Shown here: piece after piece, positions 37,612 through 45,415 of the stretch | How positions within the stretch are numbered: the stretch's first letter is position 1 | Layout of the letters: every line of letters starts with the position of its first letter | Origin: Planctomycetota bacterium | Lineage (GTDB): Bacteria > Planctomycetota > UBA1135 > GCA-002748355 | NCBI GenBank assembly: GCA_002748355.1 | Contig: PDSF01000054.1 | Span: 1-47,087 of the forward strand | Direction: 5' to 3' | Length of the DNA stretch: 47,087 bases | Position numbers and translations under genes: made by a program | Notes under the pieces: generated by a model | The model's database searches: none | What the model was told of the DNA's origin: nothing | Seen by the model: the letters and a program-made list of their open reading frames with translations, nothing else

Positions 37612-38483
37612 TCGCCCTTCTCCCTGGCGAGCATGTCCTCAACGAGATCTAGAAAATCACGCTGATGAAAGGGCTTGGGCAAGAAGCCGTCAGCAGCCTC
37701 GCACTCTTCCCTATCGACCACCGAGGCCGTAGCAAAGAGCACGGGCAAACTACGTGTCTGCTCGTGGCAGCGGAGTTCGTGAATAAGGGTGATCCCGTCC
37801 ATATCGGGCATCTCGTAGTCGAGAACGATCAGGATCGGCCGCACCCGCAGATGCCGCAGACGATCCAGGGCCTCCCGGCCGTCACCCGCGCGCACGACCT
37901 CGAAGCCCTGCCCTTCAAGCAAGGCGCCGATCAGCATCGCCTCGTTCTCTTCGTCATCGACCACGAGGATCAGACCACGCTTCTCGCCTTCGTACGCTTG
38001 GCCCGGCTTCTCCTCCAAAGTCTGTCGCCGAATGCTGCTGAAAGTCGGCACATCGGCCTTCTCCCAACAGTCCTCGATCTGACGCTTGAGCTTGAAGTTG
38101 GAGCGCTTGACCGCCATCCACTGCTCGTAGTCCGGCATGTCCGGTCGGATCTTCAGCTGATCGTGGGTATCGACCGTGAAGTAGAACTCACCCGGAACAA
38201 TGTGTTCCTGGACGATCAGCTTCATAAACGGGTATTGGCGATTCCCTAGCTGCTTGGCGTAGCGCTGGAGCCGGTGCAGCTTGCGCTTGTCGGCCTTGTA
38301 TCCATACGCCGCCGGCATTTTCCGATGCATCGTGTCGTCGATGAATTCATGGAAGGGGTCGAGAGGCGCGGGATCATCCGTAGCCGGGGGAGACGCTTCC
38401 TTGCTGGCCGACACGTAGGCCTCGGCCATGTACAGCTCGGTAGCTCGATCGATAAGTTCGCGAGTAATGTCCTCTCGTCGCAC
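37608..38483 (-). CDS. Receiver-domain protein with unrecognised N-terminal domain
   Basis: A 291-residue protein (GTG start assumed). Residues 170-286 are a response-regulator receiver: LILVVDDEENEAM with acidic residues 176-177, the phosphoacceptor Asp 222 in IVLDYEMPDMDG, Thr 252, and Lys 270 in FLPKPF. The first 165 residues are not a domain I recognise; they contain FHEFIDDTMHRKMP, ADKRKLHRLQRYAKQLGNRQ, and IVPGEFYFTVDTHDQLKIRP. Receivers usually come first, so this order is unusual. The upstream start is uncertain because no ribosome site is clear. The next frame begins inside its stop codon. No kinase gene is adjacent; the hybrid kinase at 9716-11968 is a far-off candidate only. Confidence 0.85.
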   Translation of the reverse strand: MRREDITRELIDRATELYMAEAYVSASKEASPPATDDPAPLDPFHEFIDDTMHRKMPAAYGYKADKRKLHRLQRYAKQLGNRQYPFMKLIVQEHIVPGEFYFTVDTHDQLKIRPDMPDYEQWMAVKRSNFKLKRQIEDCWEKADVPTFSSIRRQTLEEKPGQAYEGEKRGLILVVDDEENEAMLIGALLEGQGFEVVRAGDGREALDRLRHLRVRPILIVLDYEMPDMDGITLIHELRCHEQTRSLPVLFATASVVDREECEAADGFLPKPFHQRDFLDLVEDMLAREKGE

Positions 38484-38705
38484 CAATGCTCGTCCGGGTC
38501 GGGCAGTCAGAAAAAAACAGCGCCGCGGCGACAAAGACCTGACGAACTGACGACCTGCAAAAAACAGGCTCGCCTAGCAGGACATCGACACAGCACGCGC
38601 TCGGCTTCACCGGGATCGGCAAGGCCCGGCTTCGGAATCCTCGCGTTCCTGGCGGGCTGTACCAAGTGCCTGCCTAGATTCTTCTTACCAAGAGTGACAA
38701 AAGGC

Positions 38706-39281
38706 TCAGGACGGCCCTTCGGAGCCGCCCTGAGTCCCAGAAGCGGGACTCTCCGGCCGGGGCTTTGTGCTGCCAAAGGCGAAGAAGAGGATCACCGCCC
38801 CGACCAGCACCGCCGAGTCGGCAATGTTGAAGACCGGGTAGTCGTAGTAGTTGAGAGGCGGCTCGGCCCAGGGCAAGGGGATCTTGACGTCGATGAAGTC
38901 GCGCACCCCCCGATCCGCTCGCAAGAGATTGTCGTGGAGGTTGCCCAATGCCCCGCCCAGCACGAGGCCCAGGCCGATGCGGCGCCAGACCTGCCCCGCC
39001 TGGGTCCGGAAAGCCAGGAACAACAAAAACGCCAAGATCAGCATCCGAAAGCCAATCAGCAGGTGGGTGTATTCCGAGCCCAGGCCCCAGAGCGTGCCGG
39101 TATTGACCTCCTTGGCAATCAAGAGCAAGTCCTCGATCCACACCACGCGCGGTCGCGAGTAGCGCAGATCGCGATGGGCATCGACGTAGCCCCAGGCCCA
39201 GGCCTTGGTCCAGAGATCGACGACCAAAATGAAGAGCAAGGGCACTAGGAGTGCCGGGCTAGCGAAGGCGCGCAGTTTCAT
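38706..39281 (-). CDS. lspA: Lipoprotein signal peptidase (signal peptidase II)
   Basis: A 191-residue membrane aspartyl protease that removes lipoprotein signal peptides after lipidation. It has four hydrophobic helices and the family motifs GGALGNLHDNLLR, VRDFIDVKI (first catalytic aspartate) and FNIADSAVLVG (second). The loop between the two motifs (PLPWAEPPLNYYDYPV) is longer than usual, and the end is a Gly/Ser/Pro tail. It overlaps pyrD by 4 bases (ATGA). It serves the several lipoproteins encoded here. Confidence 0.95.
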   Translation of the reverse strand: MKLRAFASPALLVPLLFILVVDLWTKAWAWGYVDAHRDLRYSRPRVVWIEDLLLIAKEVNTGTLWGLGSEYTHLLIGFRMLILAFLLFLAFRTQAGQVWRRIGLGLVLGGALGNLHDNLLRADRGVRDFIDVKIPLPWAEPPLNYYDYPVFNIADSAVLVGAVILFFAFGSTKPRPESPASGTQGGSEGPS

Positions 39282-40198
39282 CCTTCAGCTCCCTGGCGAT
39301 GGAGGCCACGGCGATAGACGCTCAGCTCCTGCCCGTTCTCGGCGAGCAAGCCACGCAGCTCCTCGACGATGTGGACCGGTGCCAGCGGGTCGCCGAAGTT
39401 GGCGGTGCCGATCTGGACCGCATCCGCCCCAGCCAGCAAAAACTCCAGCACATCGCTGCCGCTGCTCGCCCCGCCGACGCCGAGGATCGGCAGCGAACAG
39501 ACCTGCCGCACCTGCCAGATGCAGCGCAGCGCCACCGGCTTGATCGCCGGCCCCGAGAGGCCCCCAATCGACAGCCCCAGGACTGGGCGGCGGCGCCGCC
39601 AGTCGACGGCCATGCCCAGCAGGGTATTGATCAGGGTGAGCCCGTCGGCGCCGCCTTGCTCCGCCGCCTGTGCCAGCTCGGTGATCCGAGTCACGTTGGG
39701 GCTCAGCTTCACAAAGATCGGCAGCTCCGAGCGCGAGACGCAAGAGGCGACGATCTTCTCGCAGGCCACCGGGTCGGTGGAGAAGGGCAGGGCCCCGCCC
39801 TGGACGTTGGGGCAGGAGAGGTTGAGCTCGAGGGCGGCAGCGCCGCAGCCCTGCACCCGCTCGATGATCTGTTCGAACTCCTCGAAGGACTCGCCGCCGA
39901 CGTTGAGAATCACCGGTGGCCCCAGCTGCAGCGAGTCCTGGAAATCGCCTTGGAGGAAGGCGTCGACCCCGGGATTCTCCAGGCCAATCGAGTTGAGCAT
40001 GCCCGAGGGGGTCTCGGCCAGGCGCGTCGGCGGGTTCCCGGCCCGCGGCTTCGGGGTCACGGTCTTGGTGACGATGCCCCCGATTCCGGAAACATCAGCG
40101 AAGCGCGCAGCCTCCAGCCCGGCGCCCCAGGTGCCAGAGGCCGACAAAACGGGATTGGCCAGGCGCAGGCCCGGGCAGAGTTCAACAGTCAGGTCCAT
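39278..40198 (-). CDS. pyrD: Dihydroorotate dehydrogenase, class 1B catalytic subunit
   Basis: Oxidises dihydroorotate to orotate in pyrimidine synthesis. The 306-residue FMN barrel has NPVLSASGTWG, TKTVTPKPRAGNPPTRL, GMLNSIGLENPGV, the NLSCPNV segment with the catalytic cysteine that marks class 1B, VKLSPNVT, LINTLLGMAVDW, GGLSGPAIKPVALR, GVGGASSGSDVLEFLLAGA and VQIGTANF. Class 1B enzymes work with PyrK, which is not next to it. The ATG at 40198 starts the domain. It forms a unit with lspA and is divergent from the recombinase gene. No Shine-Dalgarno is seen; TATCGT lies 9 bases before the ATG. Confidence 0.95.
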   Translation of the reverse strand: MDLTVELCPGLRLANPVLSASGTWGAGLEAARFADVSGIGGIVTKTVTPKPRAGNPPTRLAETPSGMLNSIGLENPGVDAFLQGDFQDSLQLGPPVILNVGGESFEEFEQIIERVQGCGAAALELNLSCPNVQGGALPFSTDPVACEKIVASCVSRSELPIFVKLSPNVTRITELAQAAEQGGADGLTLINTLLGMAVDWRRRRPVLGLSIGGLSGPAIKPVALRCIWQVRQVCSLPILGVGGASSGSDVLEFLLAGADAVQIGTANFGDPLAPVHIVEELRGLLAENGQELSVYRRGLHRQGAEG

Positions 40199-40279
40199 GG
40201 CCAAAGGACGATAGCGAGCCGGGCCTGCCGGAGATAGCAAGCTTGCCCCGCAGCCGAGGCGGGGCGAAGCTCGCTGGGC

Positions 40280-41188
40280 GTGGACGAGTGGCTCGACGAG
40301 TTCCTGGATTATCTACGCGCCGAGACCGGCGCCGCCGCGGCCACCTGCGCCGCCTACTCGCGGGACCTGAGCCGTTTCCTCGCAGACCTGCCGCTGCGCC
40401 TGCGCCGTCAGCCCCAGCGCCTGCGCCCCCGAGACCTCGAGCGCCATCTCGGCCGGCTGCGGGAGACGCACCAGGCCAGCAGCGTCGAGCGCGCCCGCGC
40501 CGCGATCCGCGGCTTCTTTGTCTTCCTGCACGCCAACGAATACCTGCCCGAGGACCCTGCCCGGCGCCTGCTCGGCACCCGCCTCGAGTCCAGCCTGCCG
40601 CCCTTTCTCGGGCGCCGAGCGATGCGGCAGCTGCTGGCCAGTCTGCCGGAAACGGGGCCGCTGGCCCTGCGCAACCGGGCCATCGTCACCCTGCTCTATG
40701 CCTGTGGGCTCCGCGTCGGCGAGCTGGTCGGCATGGATGTCGACGCCCTGAGGCTCGACCTTCGCATCGTGCGCGTCCTGGGTAAGGGCAGTAAGGAACG
40801 AGTGCTGCCGATCGCCGAAAGCGCCATCGAAAGCATCGCCGAGTATCTCGACGCCAGCCGCCCCGATCTCGCCAAGCGCGCCGCCCGCCGTAGCGCCCGC
40901 CTCTTTTTGAGTAAGAACGGCCGCCCCCTCGACCGGCACCGGATCTACCGTCTCCTCGGACAACTCGCCCGCAAAGCCGGCCTGGCAGCCCGGATCGGCC
41001 CCCATACCCTGCGCCACAGCTTCGCCACCCACCTCGTCGAAGGCGGCGCCGACCTACGCTCGGTCCAAGACCTACTCGGCCACGCCAGCCTCGCCACCAC
41101 CCAGCGTTACACCCACGTCGACCGGCAACGTTTGCGGCAGCTGCATGCTCGCTTCCATCCCCGCGGTGAAACGCCCAGTGAGCCTTGA
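40280..41188 (+). CDS. Tyrosine recombinase of the XerC/XerD type
   Basis: A 302-residue recombinase of the length usual for Xer proteins, which resolve chromosome dimers at dif. It starts with GTG and WLDEFLDYLRAETGAAAAT, the N-terminal SAM-like DNA-binding domain. The catalytic set is complete: Arg in ACGLRVGEL, Lys in LGKGSKERVLPI, H-x-L-R in HTLRHSFATHLVEGG, His in LLGHASLATT and the nucleophile Tyr in QRYTHVD. XerC and XerD cannot be told apart here. The C-terminal tail is short and Pro-rich. A phage or plasmid origin is possible but there are no other mobile genes beside it. Confidence 0.92.
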   Translation: MDEWLDEFLDYLRAETGAAAATCAAYSRDLSRFLADLPLRLRRQPQRLRPRDLERHLGRLRETHQASSVERARAAIRGFFVFLHANEYLPEDPARRLLGTRLESSLPPFLGRRAMRQLLASLPETGPLALRNRAIVTLLYACGLRVGELVGMDVDALRLDLRIVRVLGKGSKERVLPIAESAIESIAEYLDASRPDLAKRAARRSARLFLSKNGRPLDRHRIYRLLGQLARKAGLAARIGPHTLRHSFATHLVEGGADLRSVQDLLGHASLATTQRYTHVDRQRLRQLHARFHPRGETPSEP

Positions 41189-41251
41189 TCATAAGCAGGC
41201 TCAATCCGGCCTCTCTTTGCCGTTATGGATAATCGTTTCGAGCATTACCCG

Positions 41252-41473
41252 ATGAACATATCAAGAGCCCTCCTCTTGCCAGCACTCGTCCTGGCCATGC
41301 TATTTGCCTGCACAGCGACAAAGGATAAGCAGGAAAAGCAGAAACAGGTGGAGTCGAATCCAGCGGTTATTCAGCGCGAGATACCGGCACTGCGGAGAAT
41401 CCGGGTATTCACCACAGCAAGCTCATCTGCGGCAGCAGGCGAGCGTCTCGTTTCAAAGGCCCGCGAGACCTAG
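41252..41473 (+). CDS. Small predicted lipoprotein
   Basis: A 73-residue product beginning MNISRALLLPALVLAMLFAC, a signal with the lipobox LFAC and acceptor Cys 20. The mature part (TATKDKQEKQKQVESNP) is short, charged and unlike any family I know. The frame could start at 41225 with nine more residues. The region is lower in GC than the pyrD-xer part. The signal pattern is convincing; the rest is not diagnostic. A small hairpin GCGAGA/TCTCGC (41463-41480) spans its stop. Confidence 0.5.
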   Translation: MNISRALLLPALVLAMLFACTATKDKQEKQKQVESNPAVIQREIPALRRIRVFTTASSSAAAGERLVSKARET

Positions 41474-41649
41474 ATCTCGCCATCCCGCGACAGGGGCGGT
41501 CGGCAAGGACGGCCCCCCAGCCCCGCACGATGACAGCCGCTGGAGTGCCCCTCCCTCACCCTTGAAGGGCCCTAGGGCCGTGGCATGATCACCCGGCACA
41601 CGATGCGCGCGACGCACGCGCCCTCACTGACCAGCAAGTTGCGGCGGCT

Positions 41650-42666
41650 ATGACAGCGACGAAACCGACCATCTTCTCCGGCATCCAACCCACCGGAGAG
41701 CTCCATCTCGGCAACTACATCGGGGCGATTCGACAGTGGGTAGACACCCAGGACGAGTATTTCAACATCCTTTGCGCCGTCGACCTGCACGCCATCACCG
41801 TCTACCAAGACCCGGCGGAGCTTCGCCAGGCCTGCCGACAGACTGTCGGCATACTTCTCGCTAGCGGCCTCGACCCAGAGAAGTGCCTTATCTACATCCA
41901 GTCGCACGTTCACGCCCACGCCGAGCTCGCCTGGATTCTGAATTGCATGACGCCGGTGGGCTGGCTGCTGCGCATGACCCAGTACAAAGATAAGTCGCAG
42001 ACCCAAGAAAGCGTAAGCACGGGACTGCTCGATTACCCCGTGCTCCAAGCAGCAGACATTCTCCTATTTGACGCTGACCTGGTCCCCACAGGCGAAGACC
42101 AGCGAGCTCATATCGAACTCACCCGCGACATAGCCGGACGATTCAACTCCCTCCTTGGGGAGACCTTCAAGCTGCCAAAACCGATGATCCCGAAGGTTGG
42201 GGCCAAGATCCGCGGACTGGATGACCCCTCAGTAAAAATGAGCAAGAGCGTGCTCAAGAATCATCCGCACCATGGCATCAGCTTGCTCGACGATCCCAAG
42301 AAAATCCTCAAGACCTTCAAGCGCGCGGTAACCGACAGCGGCTCCTCCATCGAATTCAGCGAGGAACCCGAAAAGGCGGGCGTCGATAACCTCCTAACGA
42401 TCTACCAAGCCCTCTCCGGAAAAACCCAGGACGAGGTCATCAAGGATTTTGCCTCCGCAAGAGGCTACGGCGACCTGAAATTGGCCGTCGGCGAAGCCGT
42501 AGTCGAAGCACTCCGCCCGCTTCAGACACGATACGCGGAGATCATGGCCGACCCCAGCTACGTAGACAACGTCCTGCATACGTCCGCGCAGAAAGCGCGT
42601 GAGCTCTGCGCAACCCGCATGGAAAAGGTCAAGGAAGCCGTCGGATTCGTAACCGAACACAAGTAA
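41650..42666 (+). CDS. trpS: Tryptophanyl-tRNA synthetase
   Basis: Class I aminoacyl-tRNA synthetase that charges tRNA-Trp. The 338 residues are the normal size. TIFSGIQPTGELHLGNYIGA contains the HIGH-type motif (LHLGN); DLHAIT, WILNCMTPVGWLLRMTQYKDKS, GLLDYPVLQAADILLFDADLVPTGEDQ and the KMSKS loop (DDPSVKMSKS, about residues 193-202) follow. The closing helices end EAVGFVTEHK. It stands alone. It is somewhat lower in GC than the genes at 23-40 kb but not as low as the hyp block. The 14-bp repeat follows about 107 bases later. Confidence 0.97.
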   Translation: MTATKPTIFSGIQPTGELHLGNYIGAIRQWVDTQDEYFNILCAVDLHAITVYQDPAELRQACRQTVGILLASGLDPEKCLIYIQSHVHAHAELAWILNCMTPVGWLLRMTQYKDKSQTQESVSTGLLDYPVLQAADILLFDADLVPTGEDQRAHIELTRDIAGRFNSLLGETFKLPKPMIPKVGAKIRGLDDPSVKMSKSVLKNHPHHGISLLDDPKKILKTFKRAVTDSGSSIEFSEEPEKAGVDNLLTIYQALSGKTQDEVIKDFASARGYGDLKLAVGEAVVEALRPLQTRYAEIMADPSYVDNVLHTSAQKARELCATRMEKVKEAVGFVTEHK

Positions 42667-42772
42667 GCGATCAAGCTCCCCTGTAGGTGTCAAGGTACTT
42701 GTCGCCTGAGTAAGGGTCCTCACGCTGCCCCGAGGCTGCTGTGAGGGGTTTCGGATTGAGCTGGACAGCTGG

Positions 42773-42835
42773 TGCGGGTGTCCAGTTGCGGGTGTCCAGT
42801 TGCGGGTGTCCAGTTGCGGGTGTCCAGTTGCGGGT
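42773..42835. repeat. 14-bp tandem repeat, 4.5 copies
   Basis: The unit TGCGGGTGTCCAGT is repeated exactly four times (42773-42828) and then half again (TGCGGGT to 42835). It is intergenic, downstream of trpS. The copies are identical, so the expansion is recent. There are no spacers, so it is not a CRISPR. Confidence 0.97.
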
Positions 42836-43133
42836 TTTCCCGGACCAGCGATTTGGATGGCGAGCGCGAGCAGCCATGTAGAGGCCCTGCCCGCCGCAGC
42901 CTGAAGCAAGCTCAAATCGCTGACGTCAAGGCTGCGCTTCAGGCCGCCGTCGGACGCTTACATAATCTCCGCCACTCAGCCCGTGGAAGATCGCGCGAAT
43001 CGCCGCCACCCAGCACAACGGGAACTCGATTCAGCGCCGATCGAGTTCGGCCACAACGAGAACCCCTCAAAACGGCCATCAATAAGTACCAACAAGAAAG
43101 TAGGTCATTAGAGAGTAACGATATCAATAAGGC
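42836..43133. other. Intergenic transition from high-GC to low-GC DNA
   Basis: No gene is seen. The composition changes within a few tens of bases near 43,060-43,085: GC-rich sequence (TCGGCCACAACGAG) gives way to AT-rich sequence (AATAAGTACCAACAAGAAAG) that continues into hypB. A frame of 131 codons on the plus strand crosses this boundary and is not credible. Confidence 0.6.
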
Positions 43134-44063
43134 TCAGGATCTAATAGAGGTCAGGCCCTCAAGATAACTTAGCCACTCTTCCATTCCATCTCCAGTAAGA
43201 GCGGAGAGTTCAAAAACCTTCCCGCCGGGATGTATGCTACTCAGCGATTCCCTGTATTTCTCCATGTCTACACTCAGACTGTTCAAAAGATCCTTTTTGG
43301 TGATAACGCTGGCAGGTGCATCATGGAAAATCAACGGATACTTCAGGGGTTTATCTTCTCCTTCAGTTACCGAAAGAAGAGCAATCTTCACATTCTCGCC
43401 AAGATCAAAGGATGCAGGGCAAACCAGGTTGCCAACATTCTCAATAAAGAGAAGCTTTACACCTTCCTCAAGCACCTGCTCCATTGCCTGGCCAACCTGT
43501 TCTGCATTCAGATGACAGGAACTTCCTGTTTCAATCTGCAGCACTGCAGCACCTTTGTTCCTGAGACGCACTGCATCGTTATCTGTCTGCTGGTCTCCTG
43601 CGATCACTGCGCACTTAACCCTTCCGTGGAGCCCTTCGAGGGTCTTCTCTAGAAGGAAGGTTTTACCTGAACCTGGAGAGGAGATAAAGTTGACGGCAAC
43701 ACATCCCAGTTCCTTGAGAAACGCACGGTTTTTCTCAGCAAACTTATCATTTCTGGCAAGAACTCTGGATTCGAGAATAGCCTTGCGGGGCTGCCCTTCT
43801 ATATCATAGTGCCGATCATGGTCATGATAGTCATGATCATGATGCTGATGGTCGTGGTGTCGATGGCCTGAATCAGGATTCAAGTAGCCTGAATCAGGAT
43901 TCAAGTAAATGTGAACATGAATGCCTTTTCCTGACACAACAGCTTCTATATCTGCGTGGACATGCACATGCACCTCGCCGCTGTCGCCCTGGTGGGAGTG
44001 AGTATGCTGATGATGAAAGAACGCCTTTGCGTTCCCCTGCTCACATCCGCAGTCCTTACACAT
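43134..44063 (-). CDS. hypB: [NiFe]-hydrogenase nickel-insertion GTPase HypB, His-rich
   Basis: A 309-residue G3E GTPase that delivers nickel to the hydrogenase large subunit with HypA. It starts MCKDCGCEQG, the N-terminal CxxCGC nickel site. Residues 17-85 hold about 20 histidines (HHQHTHSH, VHVHVH, HRHHDHQHHDHDYHDHDRH), a nickel-storage segment. The GTPase has the P-loop SSPGSGKT (128-135), AGDQQTDNDAVRL, LLFIENVGNLVCPA, and ITKKDLL. A 21-bp DNA duplication encodes YLNPDSG twice inside the His region. Its ATG shares one base with the hypA stop (TAATG). It is the last gene of the hyp operon. Confidence 0.97.
   Translation of the reverse strand: MCKDCGCEQGNAKAFFHHQHTHSHQGDSGEVHVHVHADIEAVVSGKGIHVHIYLNPDSGYLNPDSGHRHHDHQHHDHDYHDHDRHYDIEGQPRKAILESRVLARNDKFAEKNRAFLKELGCVAVNFISSPGSGKTFLLEKTLEGLHGRVKCAVIAGDQQTDNDAVRLRNKGAAVLQIETGSSCHLNAEQVGQAMEQVLEEGVKLLFIENVGNLVCPASFDLGENVKIALLSVTEGEDKPLKYPLIFHDAPASVITKKDLLNSLSVDMEKYRESLSSIHPGGKVFELSALTGDGMEEWLSYLEGLTSIRS
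43866..43907. repeat. 21-bp direct duplication inside hypB
   Basis: GCCTGAATCAGGATTCAAGT plus A occurs twice in immediate succession (43866-43886 and 43887-43907) without a mismatch. It is in frame and encodes the seven-residue unit YLNPDSG twice between histidine clusters. Confidence 0.95.
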
Positions 44064-44404
44064 TATCTTATCTCCATTGATTTTATAATAAATTCCTTTC
44101 CCTGTATAACCTCTACAGAAACTGAGTTGCACCAAGGACAGACCATAAGAAGGTTATGAATCTCCGTCTCGAGGCAACAGTCACTGCACCTTATAACAAC
44201 AGGGACTTCCTCAATGTTAAGTACTGCACCCTCCATAGGGGTGTTTCGGGCAGCTTCGGGAAAAGCGAACTCGAAGGGAATCCTTTCCACTCCACTCATT
44301 GCACCGATAACCACGTGAATCCCTGTAACTGCCGATGCGTTTTCTCTTGCAGCAACCTCTGTGAGCTGCTCAACAAGGTCCATTGCCAGACTCAGTTCGT
44401 GCAT
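44063..44404 (-). CDS. hypA: Hydrogenase nickel metallochaperone HypA
   Basis: A 113-residue nickel- and zinc-binding protein that hands nickel to the hydrogenase with HypB. It begins MHELSLAMDLVEQL, so His 2 is available to bind nickel. VHVVIGAMSGVE-type sequence (IHVVIGAMSGVERIPFEFAF) follows, and two cysteine pairs, CSDC and CPWC, make the zinc site. Its ATG overlaps the hypE stop (TGATG) and its stop overlaps the hypB start, so translation is coupled. Nothing is missing. Confidence 0.97.
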   Translation of the reverse strand: MHELSLAMDLVEQLTEVAARENASAVTGIHVVIGAMSGVERIPFEFAFPEAARNTPMEGAVLNIEEVPVVIRCSDCCLETEIHNLLMVCPWCNSVSVEVIQGKEFIIKSMEIR

Positions 44405-45411
44405 CAGCAGATCCTAGGCAAAAGCTCGCCTTGGGGAATATCTATCATTCTTCTTCCTCCAATTGCAGTTTCCATGATAACCCTGCCGCTCTCCCCTGTT
44501 ACTCTACCTATCTCTGCGGCACCAGTTCCTTCCGGCAGGACTCTCCATGAAGCAAGTATATCCTCGGCAGCTTCTTGCGCACACACCAGCAGCATTCGCC
44601 CTTCGCAGGCAACATGAAGAAGGTCAATACCAAGCATCTCAGAAACGGCTCTAGCATTGGCATCAAAGGGAAGCGCCTGTTCATAAAGAGAAATACCAAA
44701 TGGCCGCCCCTCCACCAGCTCTCCAAGTACAGTTGCAGCTCCTCCACGGGTAGGGTCACGCATAAAACGAATCATGCTGCCCAAATGGGAAGCTTTCTTG
44801 ACAAGGCGGTGAACTGAACCGGTATCACTTTTCAGTGGACTGTTCAGTGCAAGCTCTTCACGGGCTGCCATAATTGCCATTCCGTGATCTCCAAGGGAAC
44901 CACTTGCAATAACCGCATCACCTTCCTTAATCATTCCGGCGCCAAGGTTGAACGAGTGAATTTTCCTCCCTATGCCAGCAGTGTTTATAAAAAGTCCGTC
45001 GCACTGCCCTCTTGCAACAACCTTGGTGTCGCCAGTAACCACCTTTACGCCTATCTCTCTGGAAGCCTCTCTTATAGAGTCAAGTATTCTCTCCAGGAGT
45101 AATACTTCAAGGCCTTCTTCAATTATCAGAGCAAGTGACAGCCAAAGGGGTTCCGCACCTGAAACAGCCACATCGTTCACTGTGCCGTGCACAGCAAGCT
45201 TTCCAATGTCTCCTCCTGGAAACTCAAGAGGACTTACCACAAAACTATCTGTGGAAAAAACAATCTCGCCGCTTTGAACTGCAAGCAGCGCCCCGTCTGG
45301 CAGACCCTGCAGAGGGCCGTCATCGGCAAACCTTGTTACAATCTCCTTTTCAATCAGATTACGGGAGAGCCTTCCGCCTCCGCCGTGCCCAAGCTGTATC
45401 CTGCTGCTCAA
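44404..45411 (-). CDS. hypE: Hydrogenase maturation dehydratase HypE
   Basis: HypE turns the carbamoyl group received from HypF on its C-terminal cysteine into a thiocyanate, the source of the Fe-CN ligands. The 335-residue form carries LGHGGGGRLSRNLI, STDSFVVSPLEFPGGDIGKLAV, GTVNDVAVSGAEPLWLSL, VTGDTKVVARG, INTAGIG, SGSLGDHGMAI, MRDPTRGGAATVL, and the essential ending LPRIC. I prefer the TTG start at 45411: GAGGTG lies 7 bases before it and it gives MSSRIQLGHGGGG, the normal N-terminus. A GTG at 45444 would add 11 residues and overlap hypD by 29 bases. Confidence 0.95.
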   Translation of the reverse strand: MSSRIQLGHGGGGRLSRNLIEKEIVTRFADDGPLQGLPDGALLAVQSGEIVFSTDSFVVSPLEFPGGDIGKLAVHGTVNDVAVSGAEPLWLSLALIIEEGLEVLLLERILDSIREASREIGVKVVTGDTKVVARGQCDGLFINTAGIGRKIHSFNLGAGMIKEGDAVIASGSLGDHGMAIMAAREELALNSPLKSDTGSVHRLVKKASHLGSMIRFMRDPTRGGAATVLGELVEGRPFGISLYEQALPFDANARAVSEMLGIDLLHVACEGRMLLVCAQEAAEDILASWRVLPEGTGAAEIGRVTGESGRVIMETAIGGRRMIDIPQGELLPRIC

Positions 45412-45415
45412 TGAA

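Noticed and set aside
40280..41188. Integrase of a genomic island
   Set aside because: Length and motifs match chromosomal Xer proteins, and no phage or conjugation genes or tRNA attachment site flank it.
42773..42835. CRISPR or origin iterons
   Set aside because: Copies are directly adjacent, intergenic and not near a replication gene; simple slippage explains them.
42772..43167. 131-codon plus-strand frame across the hyp boundary
   Set aside because: It starts in the 14-bp repeats and crosses the composition break; no domain or ribosome site.
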